The notes: generated by a model from the sequence alone, not told the origin. Shown: positions 1 through 8,047, numbered from the stretch's first letter. The stretch is DNA of 9,856 bases from Clostridia bacterium (GCA_017399665.1 JAFQBR010000235.1:1-9856), one strand, 5' to 3'. A program made the numbers and translations.

Positions 1-411
1 ATATAAAACTACAGCACAAACTATCATAATACCTAATGGAACAGCTGAATTAGTAGTAGTGTATAAAAAATCATATTTAAGCCCCACCAGCGACATAAAA
101 CCGTAAATAATTCCACCAAACGAAAAAGTTAAAAATATAAATTTGTTTACTTTAATAAAATAATCTTTAAAATCCTCAAATTTATCGGCTATTGCTATCA
201 TACAAAACGCAATTAATATTTTTAATCCAAACAAAACAATTTCATTAAAATATAAAAATGGAAAAATAATAGCAAAAAAAGTGCCGAATGAAGCAGATAA
301 CAGCACTCTTCTTTTTTTAATTATTTTAGCCTTTGATTTTAACGCTAATAGCAATAAAATGTAATCAAAAACGAAATTATCGATAATTACGTATTCTATG
401 TAAATAGTCAT
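1..411 (-). CDS. spoIIGA: SpoIIGA, sigma-E factor processing peptidase (N-terminal membrane part, truncated by window edge)
   Basis: Reading the minus strand from the ATG at 411 gives 137 codons with no stop up to the window edge, so the 3' part is missing. The protein opens MTIYIEYVIIDNFVFDYILL, which fits the SpoIIGA start pattern (M-x-I-Y-x-(D/E)...N-x-x-x-D-x-x-L-L-L-L). A basic KAKIIKKRR stretch at about residues 27-35 and several hydrophobic membrane segments follow (about 5-22, 38-53, 58-72, 87-105 and 118-137). In known spore formers SpoIIGA is a septal membrane aspartyl protease that cleaves pro-sigma-E in the mother cell after a signal from SpoIIR. Its C-terminal catalytic domain, and the sigE gene that usually follows, would lie beyond position 1. 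There is no SD: the bases just before the ATG are TTTTGT, and a TATAAT sits 6 nt upstream. Identification rests on N-terminal pattern and topology only. Confidence 0.8.
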   Translation of the reverse strand, partial: MTIYIEYVIIDNFVFDYILLLLALKSKAKIIKKRRVLLSASFGTFFAIIFPFLYFNEIVLFGLKILIAFCMIAIADKFEDFKDYFIKVNKFIFLTFSFGGIIYGFMSLVGLKYDFLYTTTNSAVPLGIMIVCAVVLY

Positions 412-417
412 ACAAAA

Positions 418-460
418 ATTATACACTATTACTTTGCAATTTTTTTATAAATTTTTGCAA
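418..460 (-). promoter_or_regulatory. Probable spoIIGA promoter: perfect -10 and a direct repeat 21 bp apart
   Basis: On the minus strand a perfect TATAAT lies at 418-423, 6 nt before the spoIIGA ATG. No TTGACA-like -35 is found at 16-19 bp. Two copies of TTGCAAA lie upstream at 454-460 and 433-439, starting 21 bp apart, about two helical turns. In Bacillus the spoIIG promoter is sigma-A dependent, has a badly placed -35 and needs Spo0A bound to 0A boxes. A good -10, no -35 and phased repeats fit an activator-dependent promoter, but TTGCAAA is only a poor match to the 0A box, so the activator is not identified. Confidence 0.45.
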
Positions 461-461
461 C

Positions 462-504
462 AAAAAAAGGTATTTTGTCACTTATAAAAAAGCAACAAAA
501 TACC
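462..504 (-). terminator. Rho-independent terminator of the topoisomerase-lysS operon
   Basis: Read on the minus strand, GGTATTTTGT (495-504) pairs perfectly with ACAAAATACC (469-478), and the 3' arm runs straight into seven T (462-468). Two wobble pairs and one C-G pair can extend the stem inward, leaving a loop of about 10 nt. It starts 28 nt after the lysS stop and separates that operon from spoIIGA. The plus-strand side has no U tract, so it acts in one direction. Confidence 0.85.
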
Positions 505-532
505 GTTTAATGAGCTTATAGGCCAACTTTTA

Positions 533-2104
533 TTAAAATTCGAGTAAATGTAAGTATTTAGTTTTATCTACAGCAGCTAGGAACAAATAAAGTCTTGGGC
601 CACTATCTTGACCAAATAATAAATTATAGAAAACTTTAAAAAATCTCATTTGTTTTGCAGTGTTTTCTTTTTTTGTTAAAGTAGGATCATTAATAATTGA
701 ATATAGGAAAGATTGAACTTCCTTTTCTTCAATAGTTTCTACTGTAGAAAGATATTCGTGAAGCTTTGCAACTGCAACCTTTTCATCTTCTTGCGCATTT
801 ACAAAATATTCGTTATTCTTGTTTTCAAGCAATTTAAAGAGCTTTGAGGGCTGATGATCACAAATCCAATTCTTAACACGAAGAAGTCTTGCTTCATCGC
901 TTGCGCCGAATTCTACGCCGATTTTTGCAAGCATCTCACGAACTGACTGAGCGTTAAAATCAACTATAGTTGCAACTGAAGCTAAAACACCAAATGGAAC
1001 TTTAGAATAAGAATCTTTACCACTTACCATACAGTAATCAAATACAGCAGTTGTGTATTCGTCAGTTTCGCCTTTCTTATATGCTTCAAGGCTCTTATCA
1101 AATTCACTATAATGACGAATAATGGTATCGTCAAAATTGAATGCAAAGCCTGCTTCGGGAGCATATTTTGCAAACAACCATCTTACCATATCGGGTTCGT
1201 AAACCTTAAGTACGGTTGCTGGGGTTATATTGTTACCTGTTGAAGAGTGCATGTCACCAAGACCAGCAATAGAAAGCCAACCGTATCCTTGGAATAAAGG
1301 TGGCGTAACGCCAAGAATATTTTTAGCAATATCGCTTGCTACAACGTAGCTTCCGCTTGCTGCAGCGTGGTCAATTCCACCGGGCTCAAAGTCAACGCCT
1401 TCAACACCCCAACGCATTGGCCAGTCAACCTTCCAAACAAGCTTAATGTGTCCGTATTCTCTTACCTTTACAGTATGAGTGTGACCGCATAGCTTACAAT
1501 GGTAAGTTAATTCTTCACCGTCTTCAGAAACCTCTAAAACTTCAGTAACGTCCTTTTTGCAAACTGCACAATAAACGTTAACAGGAGCATATTTTTCTCT
1601 TTCTTCTTCGTTTTCGTCCTGAGTTTTATATTTTAAAAGGACGTCGTATATTTCTTTTCTTTTCTTAAGTGCAAAAACTATACCTTCTGCATAAGCATTA
1701 GAGGTATATAGCTTTGCTTGGTATCTATAATCAGGATGAATATCAAGTTCTTCTAAAGATGCCTCAAATTCCTTTTCGTTATATTCCGCATAAGAAGAAT
1801 AAATTCCGTGAGGATCTGGAATTTCAGCATAAGGCATTCCTAAATATTTATCAAAGCCTTCTGTTATTTTAGCTATATTTGAAGGAACTTTTCTTAGTCT
1901 ATCATATTCGTCCCAAGAAAAAAGCAATCTCGCCTTTTTACCCAATTTTTGAAGTGCACGAACAACGTAGTAACTCGTTGCTATATCGCGGAAATTACCA
2001 ATGTGAACAGAGCCTGAGGGGCTAATACCCGCAGCGCATACGTATTCTTCTTTATTAGGATTTCTTTCAATAATTTCTCTTGCTAACTTTTCTGCCCAAT
2101 GCAT
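533..2104 (-). CDS. lysS: Class I lysyl-tRNA synthetase (archaeal-type LysRS)
   Basis: The 523-residue protein should attach lysine to tRNA-Lys in the cytoplasm using ATP. It is the class I (Rossmann-fold) enzyme, not the class II LysRS most bacteria have. Evidence: an N-terminal SPSGSVHIGN signature with HIGN at residues 34-37; the family block RWGVEGVDFEPGGIDH (231-246); a zinc-ribbon-like insert with C179/C182 and C203/C206; and a helical C-terminal anticodon-binding part containing the family GPR (502-504). The KMSKS loop is degenerate: DMHSSTGN at 284-291 has no lysine. Length is normal for the family. GGAGG lies 12 nt before the ATG, inside the end of the preceding gene, whose stop is 1 nt away, so translation is probably coupled. 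It is the last gene of the operon. No T-box leader precedes it, so control by tRNA charging is not evident. Confidence 0.95.
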   Translation of the reverse strand: MHWAEKLAREIIERNPNKEEYVCAAGISPSGSVHIGNFRDIATSYYVVRALQKLGKKARLLFSWDEYDRLRKVPSNIAKITEGFDKYLGMPYAEIPDPHGIYSSYAEYNEKEFEASLEELDIHPDYRYQAKLYTSNAYAEGIVFALKKRKEIYDVLLKYKTQDENEEEREKYAPVNVYCAVCKKDVTEVLEVSEDGEELTYHCKLCGHTHTVKVREYGHIKLVWKVDWPMRWGVEGVDFEPGGIDHAAASGSYVVASDIAKNILGVTPPLFQGYGWLSIAGLGDMHSSTGNNITPATVLKVYEPDMVRWLFAKYAPEAGFAFNFDDTIIRHYSEFDKSLEAYKKGETDEYTTAVFDYCMVSGKDSYSKVPFGVLASVATIVDFNAQSVREMLAKIGVEFGASDEARLLRVKNWICDHQPSKLFKLLENKNNEYFVNAQEDEKVAVAKLHEYLSTVETIEEKEVQSFLYSIINDPTLTKKENTAKQMRFFKVFYNLLFGQDSGPRLYLFLAAVDKTKYLHLLEF

Positions 2105-2105
2105 A

Positions 2106-2675
2106 CTATTTTTTTGCCTCCGTTTTATATTGCAAATATTTTTTTATCATTTCATCAGCTACCTGTTCAGGGGTTAAATGAGTTGTATCGATAACGCAAT
2201 CGTAATTGCTCATATCTAAAATATCAACCCCATAGCACTGACTGTAGCGTATTTTTTCCGCCTGTCTGCGTTCATTTATCTTTGTTATAGCCTCTTCTAT
2301 TGAAGAATAACATTCAGAACATCTTTGAGCGGACATAATTCTTCTTGCAGACTCTTCAATTTCTGTTTTAAGGTAAAAACTGTAAGTTGATGGAACAAAG
2401 TGAAAGCCCAGTCTTGAATCCACAATATAGCTTCCCTCTTTTGTCTCATACGCTTTTTGATAGTCGTCAAAAATTTTATCAAATTCAGGTTTTCCAACTA
2501 TGAATTTATTAAATTCAACGGCATCCATATTCATTTCCATTGCCATTTTGCGATTTATAGTTCCAATAGAAACTATTTCTGCCTTCATTTTCTCTGCCAA
2601 AATTTTACATACCGTGGATTTACCGCTACCTAAATCACCCGTTACTGAAATTCTGAATTCCATCTCTTTCGTCAT
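2106..2675 (-). CDS. Archaeal-type cytidylate kinase family P-loop protein
   Basis: This 189-residue nucleotide kinase has a Walker A loop GDLGSGKST at residues 13-21 (K19 and S20 should bind ATP phosphates). Further features match the short archaeal-type (d)CMP kinase family: VDSRLGFHFVP around 84-94, where DSR stands where many relatives have DGR; an Arg-rich lid near RRIMSAQR (about 111-118); and a C-terminal block with ERRQAEKIRYSQCYG, D-x-S-x-Y-D and VIDTT. The expected reaction is phosphoryl transfer from ATP to CMP/dCMP, but specificity cannot be read from sequence, and bacterial members of this branch sometimes accompany the standard cmk. The start has AGGAG 10 nt upstream and forms an ATGA overlap with the previous stop. 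The lysS SD lies within its 3' end. A later ATG at codon 5 lacks comparable SD spacing. Confidence 0.8.
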   Translation of the reverse strand: MTKEMEFRISVTGDLGSGKSTVCKILAEKMKAEIVSIGTINRKMAMEMNMDAVEFNKFIVGKPEFDKIFDDYQKAYETKEGSYIVDSRLGFHFVPSTYSFYLKTEIEESARRIMSAQRCSECYSSIEEAITKINERRQAEKIRYSQCYGVDILDMSNYDCVIDTTHLTPEQVADEMIKKYLQYKTEAKK

Positions 2676-3475
2676 AATATTTTAACTCCTTGCGCTTGCG
2701 CAAACGATATAATATTTTCAAACAACTTTCCCTTCTTAACTTTGTCTACTCCAGCTAGCAAACAGAGAATCTCATAAAGAGAATATAGCCTATTTATAAC
2801 ACCCTTCGTTTCCTGTTTATCGTAGAATTTATCAACGGCAACCGATATCATTATAGCATAAGGATTGCCAATTATAGTTTGCTTTGCTTTAGCGAAACAA
2901 CCTTCAATCGAGTCCATTCCCGTAAAGATATCTGCGTGAGAAAGAACAGACCAAATAAACCGCATTTCTTCCTCTTGTATATCTCTGTCCGTCATTAAAA
3001 CGACCAAGAATAAGGATTGTAAATATTCCTCAAGATTAACGACAACTTCCTTTGCTGTATAAGCAAAACCCCTATTGGCGAAATAGCCCTCATAAAGATA
3101 AACTATATCGTTTTCAACCTCGAAAAGTATTTTTTTAGCTTTTTCCACGCAGTCGCTAAGCTCAACCATAACATTTGGATTGGCTTCAACTTTATTTTGT
3201 TTTTCTATAACGGGTTTTTGTTCTATTGGCTGCGGTATATCAATACTTTCTTGAATAGTTAATTGCTGTGAGCTTTCAATAAAAGCATCTCCGTAAGCCA
3301 AAGATTGTTCCTCTTCGTCTATATAAGCAATAGCTTCGTTGTCATTTCCGCAAAACCGCTCTTCCTTAATAAAAGCTTGTGATTTTACCGCATCAAGAAC
3401 AACTTCAGCGTTAACTTCTTTATGATTTGATATTAAGTTGTTCTTTTTGGCCGTAAAATCAACGTTGCCTGGCAA
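2672..3475 (-). CDS. Uncharacterised protein: acidic linker plus helical C-terminal domain, possibly TerB-like; start unresolved
   Basis: I do not recognise this gene with certainty. The frame is open from 3571 to 2672, but its first 38 codons lie out of frame inside the conserved end of the topoisomerase A gene, so I place the start at an in-frame TTG at 3475 (267 residues, 17 nt overlap). No candidate start has a clear SD: ATG 3571, TTG 3547, 3508 and 3475, or ATG 3169. After the start come about 95 residues rich in Glu, Gln, Asn and Ile, probably a flexible linker. A compact helical domain of about 165 residues follows. It contains [24 protein letters not shown], similar in style to the TerB-like pattern of an acidic turn and E-E-E before a helix; this is a weak inference. 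There is no signal peptide or membrane segment. Its stop overlaps the next ATG (ATGA), so it is co-translated with the kinase gene. Confidence 0.6.
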   Translation of the reverse strand: MPGNVDFTAKKNNLISNHKEVNAEVVLDAVKSQAFIKEERFCGNDNEAIAYIDEEEQSLAYGDAFIESSQQLTIQESIDIPQPIEQKPVIEKQNKVEANPNVMVELSDCVEKAKKILFEVENDIVYLYEGYFANRGFAYTAKEVVVNLEEYLQSLFLVVLMTDRDIQEEEMRFIWSVLSHADIFTGMDSIEGCFAKAKQTIIGNPYAIMISVAVDKFYDKQETKGVINRLYSLYEILCLLAGVDKVKKGKLFENIISFAQAQGVKIL

Positions 3476-5903
3476 TAAGATAGATTTTTTCAGGCTGACA
3501 AGGTCCAATAGAAGATAAGGTTTTACCCTTTGTCGTTCTATTTTCAACGGCAACTTTAGAAGTATCTGCATAATACATAGTGCCTAATCTATCTAAAATG
3601 GCAAAATCGACCTTCTCGCCACCTATAAGCGATTTTACGAATACTACGCATTCCGTCTTTAAATCGCCAAGCTCAACAAGTTTAACGCCCTTTCTTGCCC
3701 TTGCAAGTTTATTTATAGTGCCTAAAATTACACGCTTGAAAGTACCAAAGCTTGTAGCAACTAAAATCTCGCCGTTAAAGTCGTCGTCTACCTGAGAAGC
3801 GTAAATGACTTTATCGTCGTCAGCAACGTCCATACCTTTTACGCCACCTGCCGTTCTGCCCTGTTCGGGAATTTCACTGTCAGCGTATAAGCACATACCT
3901 TTTTCTGTAGCAAAGAATAGATTTGTACCTGATCTAAGCTGTTCAACAGCTATAAGTTCGTCCCCTGGTTTTAGCTTTGTAGCTTGAAAAATTTGCTTTA
4001 ATAAGCCGTATTCTGACCAGTCTGAAAGCTTTACAAAGCCCATTTTTGTAAAGAAATATAATTTTCCTTCAGGTAAAGGCTCGCCTTCTTTTATAGCAAA
4101 CATAGCAACAGGTTTTTCACTTCCTGCTTTTTTAAATAACTGATCAAAACGAACGCCCGGAGCATACGCGCCCTTAGATTCAGGCATAAGTTCTACGTCC
4201 ATCTTATAGCAGTTACCAAGGTTGGTAAACGCAAGAATTGTTTGCGTCGTATCTACCTTACAAGAATATAGGAACAACTCCTTCTTATTTGGGGCTGTTT
4301 CGTTTAGCATTCTCTTGTAAGAAGAAAGTTTAATCTTTCTAATTAAACCGTTAGCGCACATACCCACAACAAAGTGTTCAACAGGACGTACGTCGTCGTA
4401 TTTTTCAACGGTTATATCTTCGATAGCACCGACGATTTGAGAGCGTCTTTCTTCGCGGTGTTTTTTCTTTATTTCACGAAGTTCATCTTTTACGATGGAC
4501 ATTTGCAATCTCTTGCTGTCAAGAATCTTTTGAAGATTTTCAATACGCTCTTTTAATTCTTTAAGTTCTTGTTTTAAGTTTTCAACTTCAAGCTTAGTAA
4601 GTCTTGCAAGTCTTAAATCAAGTATTGCCTGCGCTTGCTTTTCTGTAAGCTCAAAACGCTTGCGTAGGTTTTGACGAGCAGTTGCCGTATCGGGAGATTT
4701 TTTGATAATTTGAATAACCTCGTCGATATTGGTTACCGCAATAATCAACCCTTCTAAAATATGTGCGCGTTCTTTTGCCTTGTCTAAGTCAAACTTAGTA
4801 CGCTTTACGATAATATTTCTTTGGTATTCAATGTAGTAGTTTAATATTTCCAAAAGTCCCATTTGACGGGGTTTTCCGCCCGCAATGGCAACCATATTTA
4901 TACCAAAAGAAACTTGCAGACCCGTATTCTTGTTAAGGAATGCAATAATCTTATCGGGATCAACGTCCTTTTTAAGCTTTATAACAGCACGCATTCCCTT
5001 TCTGTCAGATTCGTCGCATACGTCTTGAATACCGCCTAAAATTTCCTTATTTTTTTCTGCTAAATCAGAAATTTTACGTAGTAAAGCCGCCTTATTCGTT
5101 TGATAAGGCATTTCGGTAATAACAATATTTTTCTTATCGCCATCCCCTTGTTCTACGTTTATTTTAGACTGAATTATAATTTTGCCCTTACCTGTTTCGT
5201 AAGCTTTTTTAAGATTATCGCCACCAACTATATAACCGCCGGTCGGAAAGTCCGGACCTTTGATTATCTTCATTAATTCTTCCAATTTAATCTTGGGGCT
5301 ATCTATAACGGCGCAAACACCGTCTATAACCTCTGCAAGGTTATGTGGAGGGATATTTGTTGCAAGACCAACTGCAATACCCGAAGAACCGTTTACAAGC
5401 AAGTTGGGATATCTACCGGGTAAGGTTGCCGGCTCTTGTAAAGAGTCGTCAAAGTTTAAATCCCAATCAACTGTATTTTTATCTAAATCGCGCAAAAGTT
5501 CTAATGCTAAAGGCTGTAATTTTACTTCGGTATAACGCATTGCTGCCGCGCTATCTCCATCGATAGAACCAAAGTTACCATGCCCTTGCACTAGTGGCGC
5601 TCTCATGTTAAAAGGTTGAGCCAAACGGACCATTGCATCATATACAGACGAATCGCCGTGTGGGTGATATTTTGCAAGGCAGTCACCAACTACTCTCGCG
5701 CTCTTTTTAAAATCTTTATCGGGTAACATGCCCTGATCGTACATAGAATAAAGAATTCTTCTTTGTACAGGCTTTAAACCGTCTTCTACTCTTGGTAGGG
5801 CTCTATCCATAATAACGTATTCCGCATAAGGAATCATACAATTATGTAGCACGTCCTCTAGAGAATTTGTTACTATACCCTCTTTTTTTTCTATAATTTC
5901 CAT
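3459..5903 (-). CDS. parC: Type IIA DNA topoisomerase subunit A (ParC/GyrA family, lacking a GyrA box)
   Basis: The 814-residue subunit breaks and rejoins DNA as an A2B2 tetramer with the subunit encoded just upstream. The catalytic pair is R123-Y124 in AAMRYTE. The quinolone-determining region reads [10 protein letters not shown], with S85 and D89 equivalent to E. coli GyrA S83 and D87, so both sensitive-type residues are present. A tower and coiled coil with [19 protein letters not shown] (about 418-436) and long Lys/Glu helices (437-485) lead to a C-terminal beta-pinwheel (about 505-810). The core has [20 protein letters not shown], closer to GyrA than to Firmicutes ParC. However, the first pinwheel blade (511-545) has no QRRGGKG-type GyrA box; [12 protein letters not shown] stands there. 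That box is needed for DNA wrapping and supercoiling, so a decatenating/relaxing topo IV is more likely. AAGGA lies 8 nt before the ATG. The upstream gene ends 47 nt away. Confidence 0.85.
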   Translation of the reverse strand: MEIIEKKEGIVTNSLEDVLHNCMIPYAEYVIMDRALPRVEDGLKPVQRRILYSMYDQGMLPDKDFKKSARVVGDCLAKYHPHGDSSVYDAMVRLAQPFNMRAPLVQGHGNFGSIDGDSAAAMRYTEVKLQPLALELLRDLDKNTVDWDLNFDDSLQEPATLPGRYPNLLVNGSSGIAVGLATNIPPHNLAEVIDGVCAVIDSPKIKLEELMKIIKGPDFPTGGYIVGGDNLKKAYETGKGKIIIQSKINVEQGDGDKKNIVITEMPYQTNKAALLRKISDLAEKNKEILGGIQDVCDESDRKGMRAVIKLKKDVDPDKIIAFLNKNTGLQVSFGINMVAIAGGKPRQMGLLEILNYYIEYQRNIIVKRTKFDLDKAKERAHILEGLIIAVTNIDEVIQIIKKSPDTATARQNLRKRFELTEKQAQAILDLRLARLTKLEVENLKQELKELKERIENLQKILDSKRLQMSIVKDELREIKKKHREERRSQIVGAIEDITVEKYDDVRPVEHFVVGMCANGLIRKIKLSSYKRMLNETAPNKKELFLYSCKVDTTQTILAFTNLGNCYKMDVELMPESKGAYAPGVRFDQLFKKAGSEKPVAMFAIKEGEPLPEGKLYFFTKMGFVKLSDWSEYGLLKQIFQATKLKPGDELIAVEQLRSGTNLFFATEKGMCLYADSEIPEQGRTAGGVKGMDVADDDKVIYASQVDDDFNGEILVATSFGTFKRVILGTINKLARARKGVKLVELGDLKTECVVFVKSLIGGEKVDFAILDRLGTMYYADTSKVAVENRTTKGKTLSSIGPCQPEKIYLIARQR

Positions 5904-5950
5904 TTATCTTTTCCTTAAAATTTAGGCGTGTAAAAAATGTGGCTTTAAAA

Positions 5951-7912
5951 TTAGTCTAAACCGATTTTTGCTTTAAATGAATCCTCTTTGTTAAAGTTTG
6001 CGTATTCTTGAATATATTGCTTTCTGCTTTCAAGCGCATCACCCATAAGAGTTGTTATCATTCTGTCTGCATTAGCAGCATCTTCAAGAGTTACTTGCAA
6101 TAACATTCTTGACTGCGGATTCATTGTAGTGTCCCACAACTGTTCAGGATTCATTTCACCTAAACCTTTATATCTTTGAATTGAATAATTTCTGCCAACC
6201 TTTGCAATTTTTTCCTGCAATTCGTGGTCATCATAGGCATATTCAATTACATCTTTCTTGTAAACCTTATATAAGGGGGGCATTCCAATATAAACGTGTC
6301 CTGCTTGAATAAGCTCCTTCATATATCTAAAGAAGAAGGTAAGCAAAATTGCTCTAATATGAGCACCGTCTTGGTCGGCATCTGATAAAATAATTACTTT
6401 GTGATAATTTAAGCCCTTTAAATCAAAATCACTACCAATACCCGTTCCAAGCGCACTTATCATAGAACACATTTCTTCATTTGCCAAAACTTCGTCTATT
6501 CTCTTTTTCTCAACATTTAAAGGTTTGCCACGAAGGGGAAGAATTGCTTGGTGCTGACGGTCTCTACCCTGCTTTGCGCTACCGCCTGCAGAGTCACCCT
6601 CAACTATAAACAGCTCGTTAAGCTCTGCTTTTCTTGAAGAGCAAGATGCTAGCTTACCAACTAAACGCATCATATCTGCGCCGTTTTTTGCACGCGCTAT
6701 TTCTTTTGCCCTGCGCTCTGCAAGACGCACCTTTGCAGCCCCTTGTGCTTTTGCTATAACCGAATCAAAAACCTTTGTTAATTTTTTTACATTAGTAAGC
6801 TTTGCGATTTCATCAACGGTAACAGCTTCTACCGCAGGTCTAGCTTCGGGGTTACCAAGTTTATTCTTTGTTTGACCTTCGAATTGAACTTGGCTCATTT
6901 TAATTGAAAGAACAGCCGTTATACCTTCACGGAAGTCTTCGCCGACAAAATTATCTTCTTTTTCCTTTAAAAGGTTATGCGATCTAGCATAATCATTAAG
7001 CACGCGGGTAAGACCTGACTTAAAGCCCGTTTCGTGAGTTCCGCCTTCACCAGTTGGAATATTATTTACAAATGATGCAATATTTTCAGAATAACTGTCT
7101 GTATGCTGAATTGCAAATTCAATCTTTATGCCATCCTTTTCAGCCGTTGCATATAAAGGCTCGCTGTAAAGAGCATTCTTGCCCTCATTAAGGTAAAGAA
7201 CAAAGTCTTTAATTCCGCCGTCATAGTTAAAGTGTTTTTCTACAACATTTTCCGTTCGCTCGTCGTAAAAATCTATTTTAAGACCTTTATTTAAAAAGGC
7301 AAGTTCACGCAAGCGTCTTATGATTGTTTCCGAAGAAAAATCTACACTTTCAAAAACTGTAGCGTCTGGCTTAAAACGAACTAGCGTTCCGCGTTTTTTA
7401 GTCTTTTTCCCAATATCTTTAAGAGGTGCTTTAGGAACACCTGAATGAACCTTTCCGTTTCTTCCTTTATAACTTGAAAACTCCATAAAATAAGTAGTTT
7501 TTCCGTTATAAACTTCAACGTTTAGCCATTCAGAAAGTGCGTTTGTAACTGATGCACCAACACCGTGTAGACCGCCTGAATAACTATAGTTATCATTATC
7601 AAATTTACCGCCAGCGTGAAGTTGAGTAAATACAACTTCAACACCCGATACCTTTGCAACGGGGTGAATGTCTACGGGAATACCTCTACCGTTATCTTCA
7701 ACAGATGCAGAGCCGTCCGCTTTTAAACGAACTTCAACCCAGTTCGCAAAACCATTTGCCGCTTCATCAACTGCGTTATCTACTATTTCCCATAAAATAT
7801 GGTGCAAGCCCTTTATGCCTGTTGTACCGATATACATACCGGGACGAAGCCTAACGGCATCAAGCCCTTCTAAAATTTTTATATTCGAAGAAGTATATTC
7901 CGTTTTTGCCAT
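5951..7912 (-). CDS. parE: Type IIA DNA topoisomerase subunit B (ParE/GyrB family ATPase)
   Basis: The 653-residue ATPase subunit powers strand passage and pairs with the A subunit encoded next. Using the ATG at 7912, GHKL-fold residues fall at E42 and N46 (WEIVDNAVDEA) and D73 (VEDNGRGIP), with the ATP-lid GGLHGVGAS at 113-121 and the QTK loop lysine at K349. The Toprim domain has EGDSAGGSAKQGRDR (E438) and the metal-binding DADQDG (D511, D513, D515). The C-terminal block QRYKGLGEMNPEQLW follows. Length and the lack of the long insert of Gram-negative GyrB fit Firmicutes ParE or GyrB. Motifs such as LNVEKKRIDEVLANEE are gyrase-like. The ParE name comes mainly from the A partner lacking a GyrA box and from the isolated B-A gene pair without dnaA/recF neighbours. 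I chose ATG 7912 because GGAG is 9 nt upstream; a TTG at 7927 overlaps that SD. Confidence 0.85.
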   Translation of the reverse strand: MAKTEYTSSNIKILEGLDAVRLRPGMYIGTTGIKGLHHILWEIVDNAVDEAANGFANWVEVRLKADGSASVEDNGRGIPVDIHPVAKVSGVEVVFTQLHAGGKFDNDNYSYSGGLHGVGASVTNALSEWLNVEVYNGKTTYFMEFSSYKGRNGKVHSGVPKAPLKDIGKKTKKRGTLVRFKPDATVFESVDFSSETIIRRLRELAFLNKGLKIDFYDERTENVVEKHFNYDGGIKDFVLYLNEGKNALYSEPLYATAEKDGIKIEFAIQHTDSYSENIASFVNNIPTGEGGTHETGFKSGLTRVLNDYARSHNLLKEKEDNFVGEDFREGITAVLSIKMSQVQFEGQTKNKLGNPEARPAVEAVTVDEIAKLTNVKKLTKVFDSVIAKAQGAAKVRLAERRAKEIARAKNGADMMRLVGKLASCSSRKAELNELFIVEGDSAGGSAKQGRDRQHQAILPLRGKPLNVEKKRIDEVLANEEMCSMISALGTGIGSDFDLKGLNYHKVIILSDADQDGAHIRAILLTFFFRYMKELIQAGHVYIGMPPLYKVYKKDVIEYAYDDHELQEKIAKVGRNYSIQRYKGLGEMNPEQLWDTTMNPQSRMLLQVTLEDAANADRMITTLMGDALESRKQYIQEYANFNKEDSFKAKIGLD

Positions 7913-7921
7913 AAATGAACA

Positions 7922-7925
7922 CTCC
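7922..7925 (-). promoter_or_regulatory. Shine-Dalgarno GGAG that fixes the topoisomerase B start
   Basis: GGAG on the minus strand lies 9 nt before ATG 7912. The alternative TTG at 7927-7925 overlaps the first base of this SD and has no SD of its own, so the ATG is the start. Confidence 0.8.
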
Positions 7926-7933
7926 AAGAATTC

Positions 7934-7951
7934 TAATAATATATATTATTA
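7934..7951. repeat. 18-bp perfect palindrome over the topoisomerase operon start site
   Basis: TAATAATATATATTATTA is a perfect inverted repeat without a spacer. It covers the predicted transcription start near 7941 and the downstream edge of the -10. It could be an operator for a dimeric regulator, but it is entirely A/T, so chance in AT-rich DNA is a serious alternative. Confidence 0.4.
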
Positions 7952-7976
7952 TAACATAATACTTGCTTTTAATCAA
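7948..7976 (-). promoter_or_regulatory. Sigma-A-type extended -10 promoter for the topoisomerase operon
   Basis: On the minus strand, TTGATT (7971-7976) is followed by a 17-bp spacer and a perfect TATAAT (7948-7953). The spacer ends TGT, giving the extended -10 TGTTATAAT. Transcription should start near 7941, leaving a leader of about 29 nt before the ATG at 7912. Upstream DNA to about 8045 is A/T-tract rich on this strand, which could act as an UP element. The promoter serves the parE-parC-ORF-kinase-lysS unit. Confidence 0.8.
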
Positions 7977-8047
7977 GATAAATTACCTTTTATAAATAAT
8001 TTTTTGAGTAAATTTGCCTTCTTTTTTATTTTTTTTACAATTTAAAA

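Noticed and set aside
412..461. Small coding gene between the operon terminator and spoIIGA
   Set aside because: The stretch is 50 bp of A/T-rich DNA holding a -10 and repeats; no open frame with a start signal fits.
2105..2160. T-box or lysine riboswitch ahead of lysS
   Set aside because: lysS starts 1 nt after the preceding stop codon, so there is no room for a structured leader.
2297..2685. Short frames on both strands over the kinase gene
   Set aside because: The kinase frame has a Walker A motif, SD and operon overlap; the others have none.
3580..5566. Several short plus-strand open frames opposite the topoisomerase A gene
   Set aside because: They are antisense shadows of a strongly conserved coding sequence; their peptides show no recognisable domain.
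7913..7927. Upstream TTG start adding five residues to the topoisomerase B subunit
   Set aside because: The TTG overlaps the SD (7922-7925) that serves ATG 7912 and has no SD of its own; family N-termini fit the ATG.
7654..8045. Plus-strand open frames opposite the topoisomerase B N-terminus, the longer running into the intergenic region
   Set aside because: Most of their length mirrors the conserved ATPase domain; the tail is AT-rich promoter DNA translated to Phe/Lys/Ile-rich peptide.
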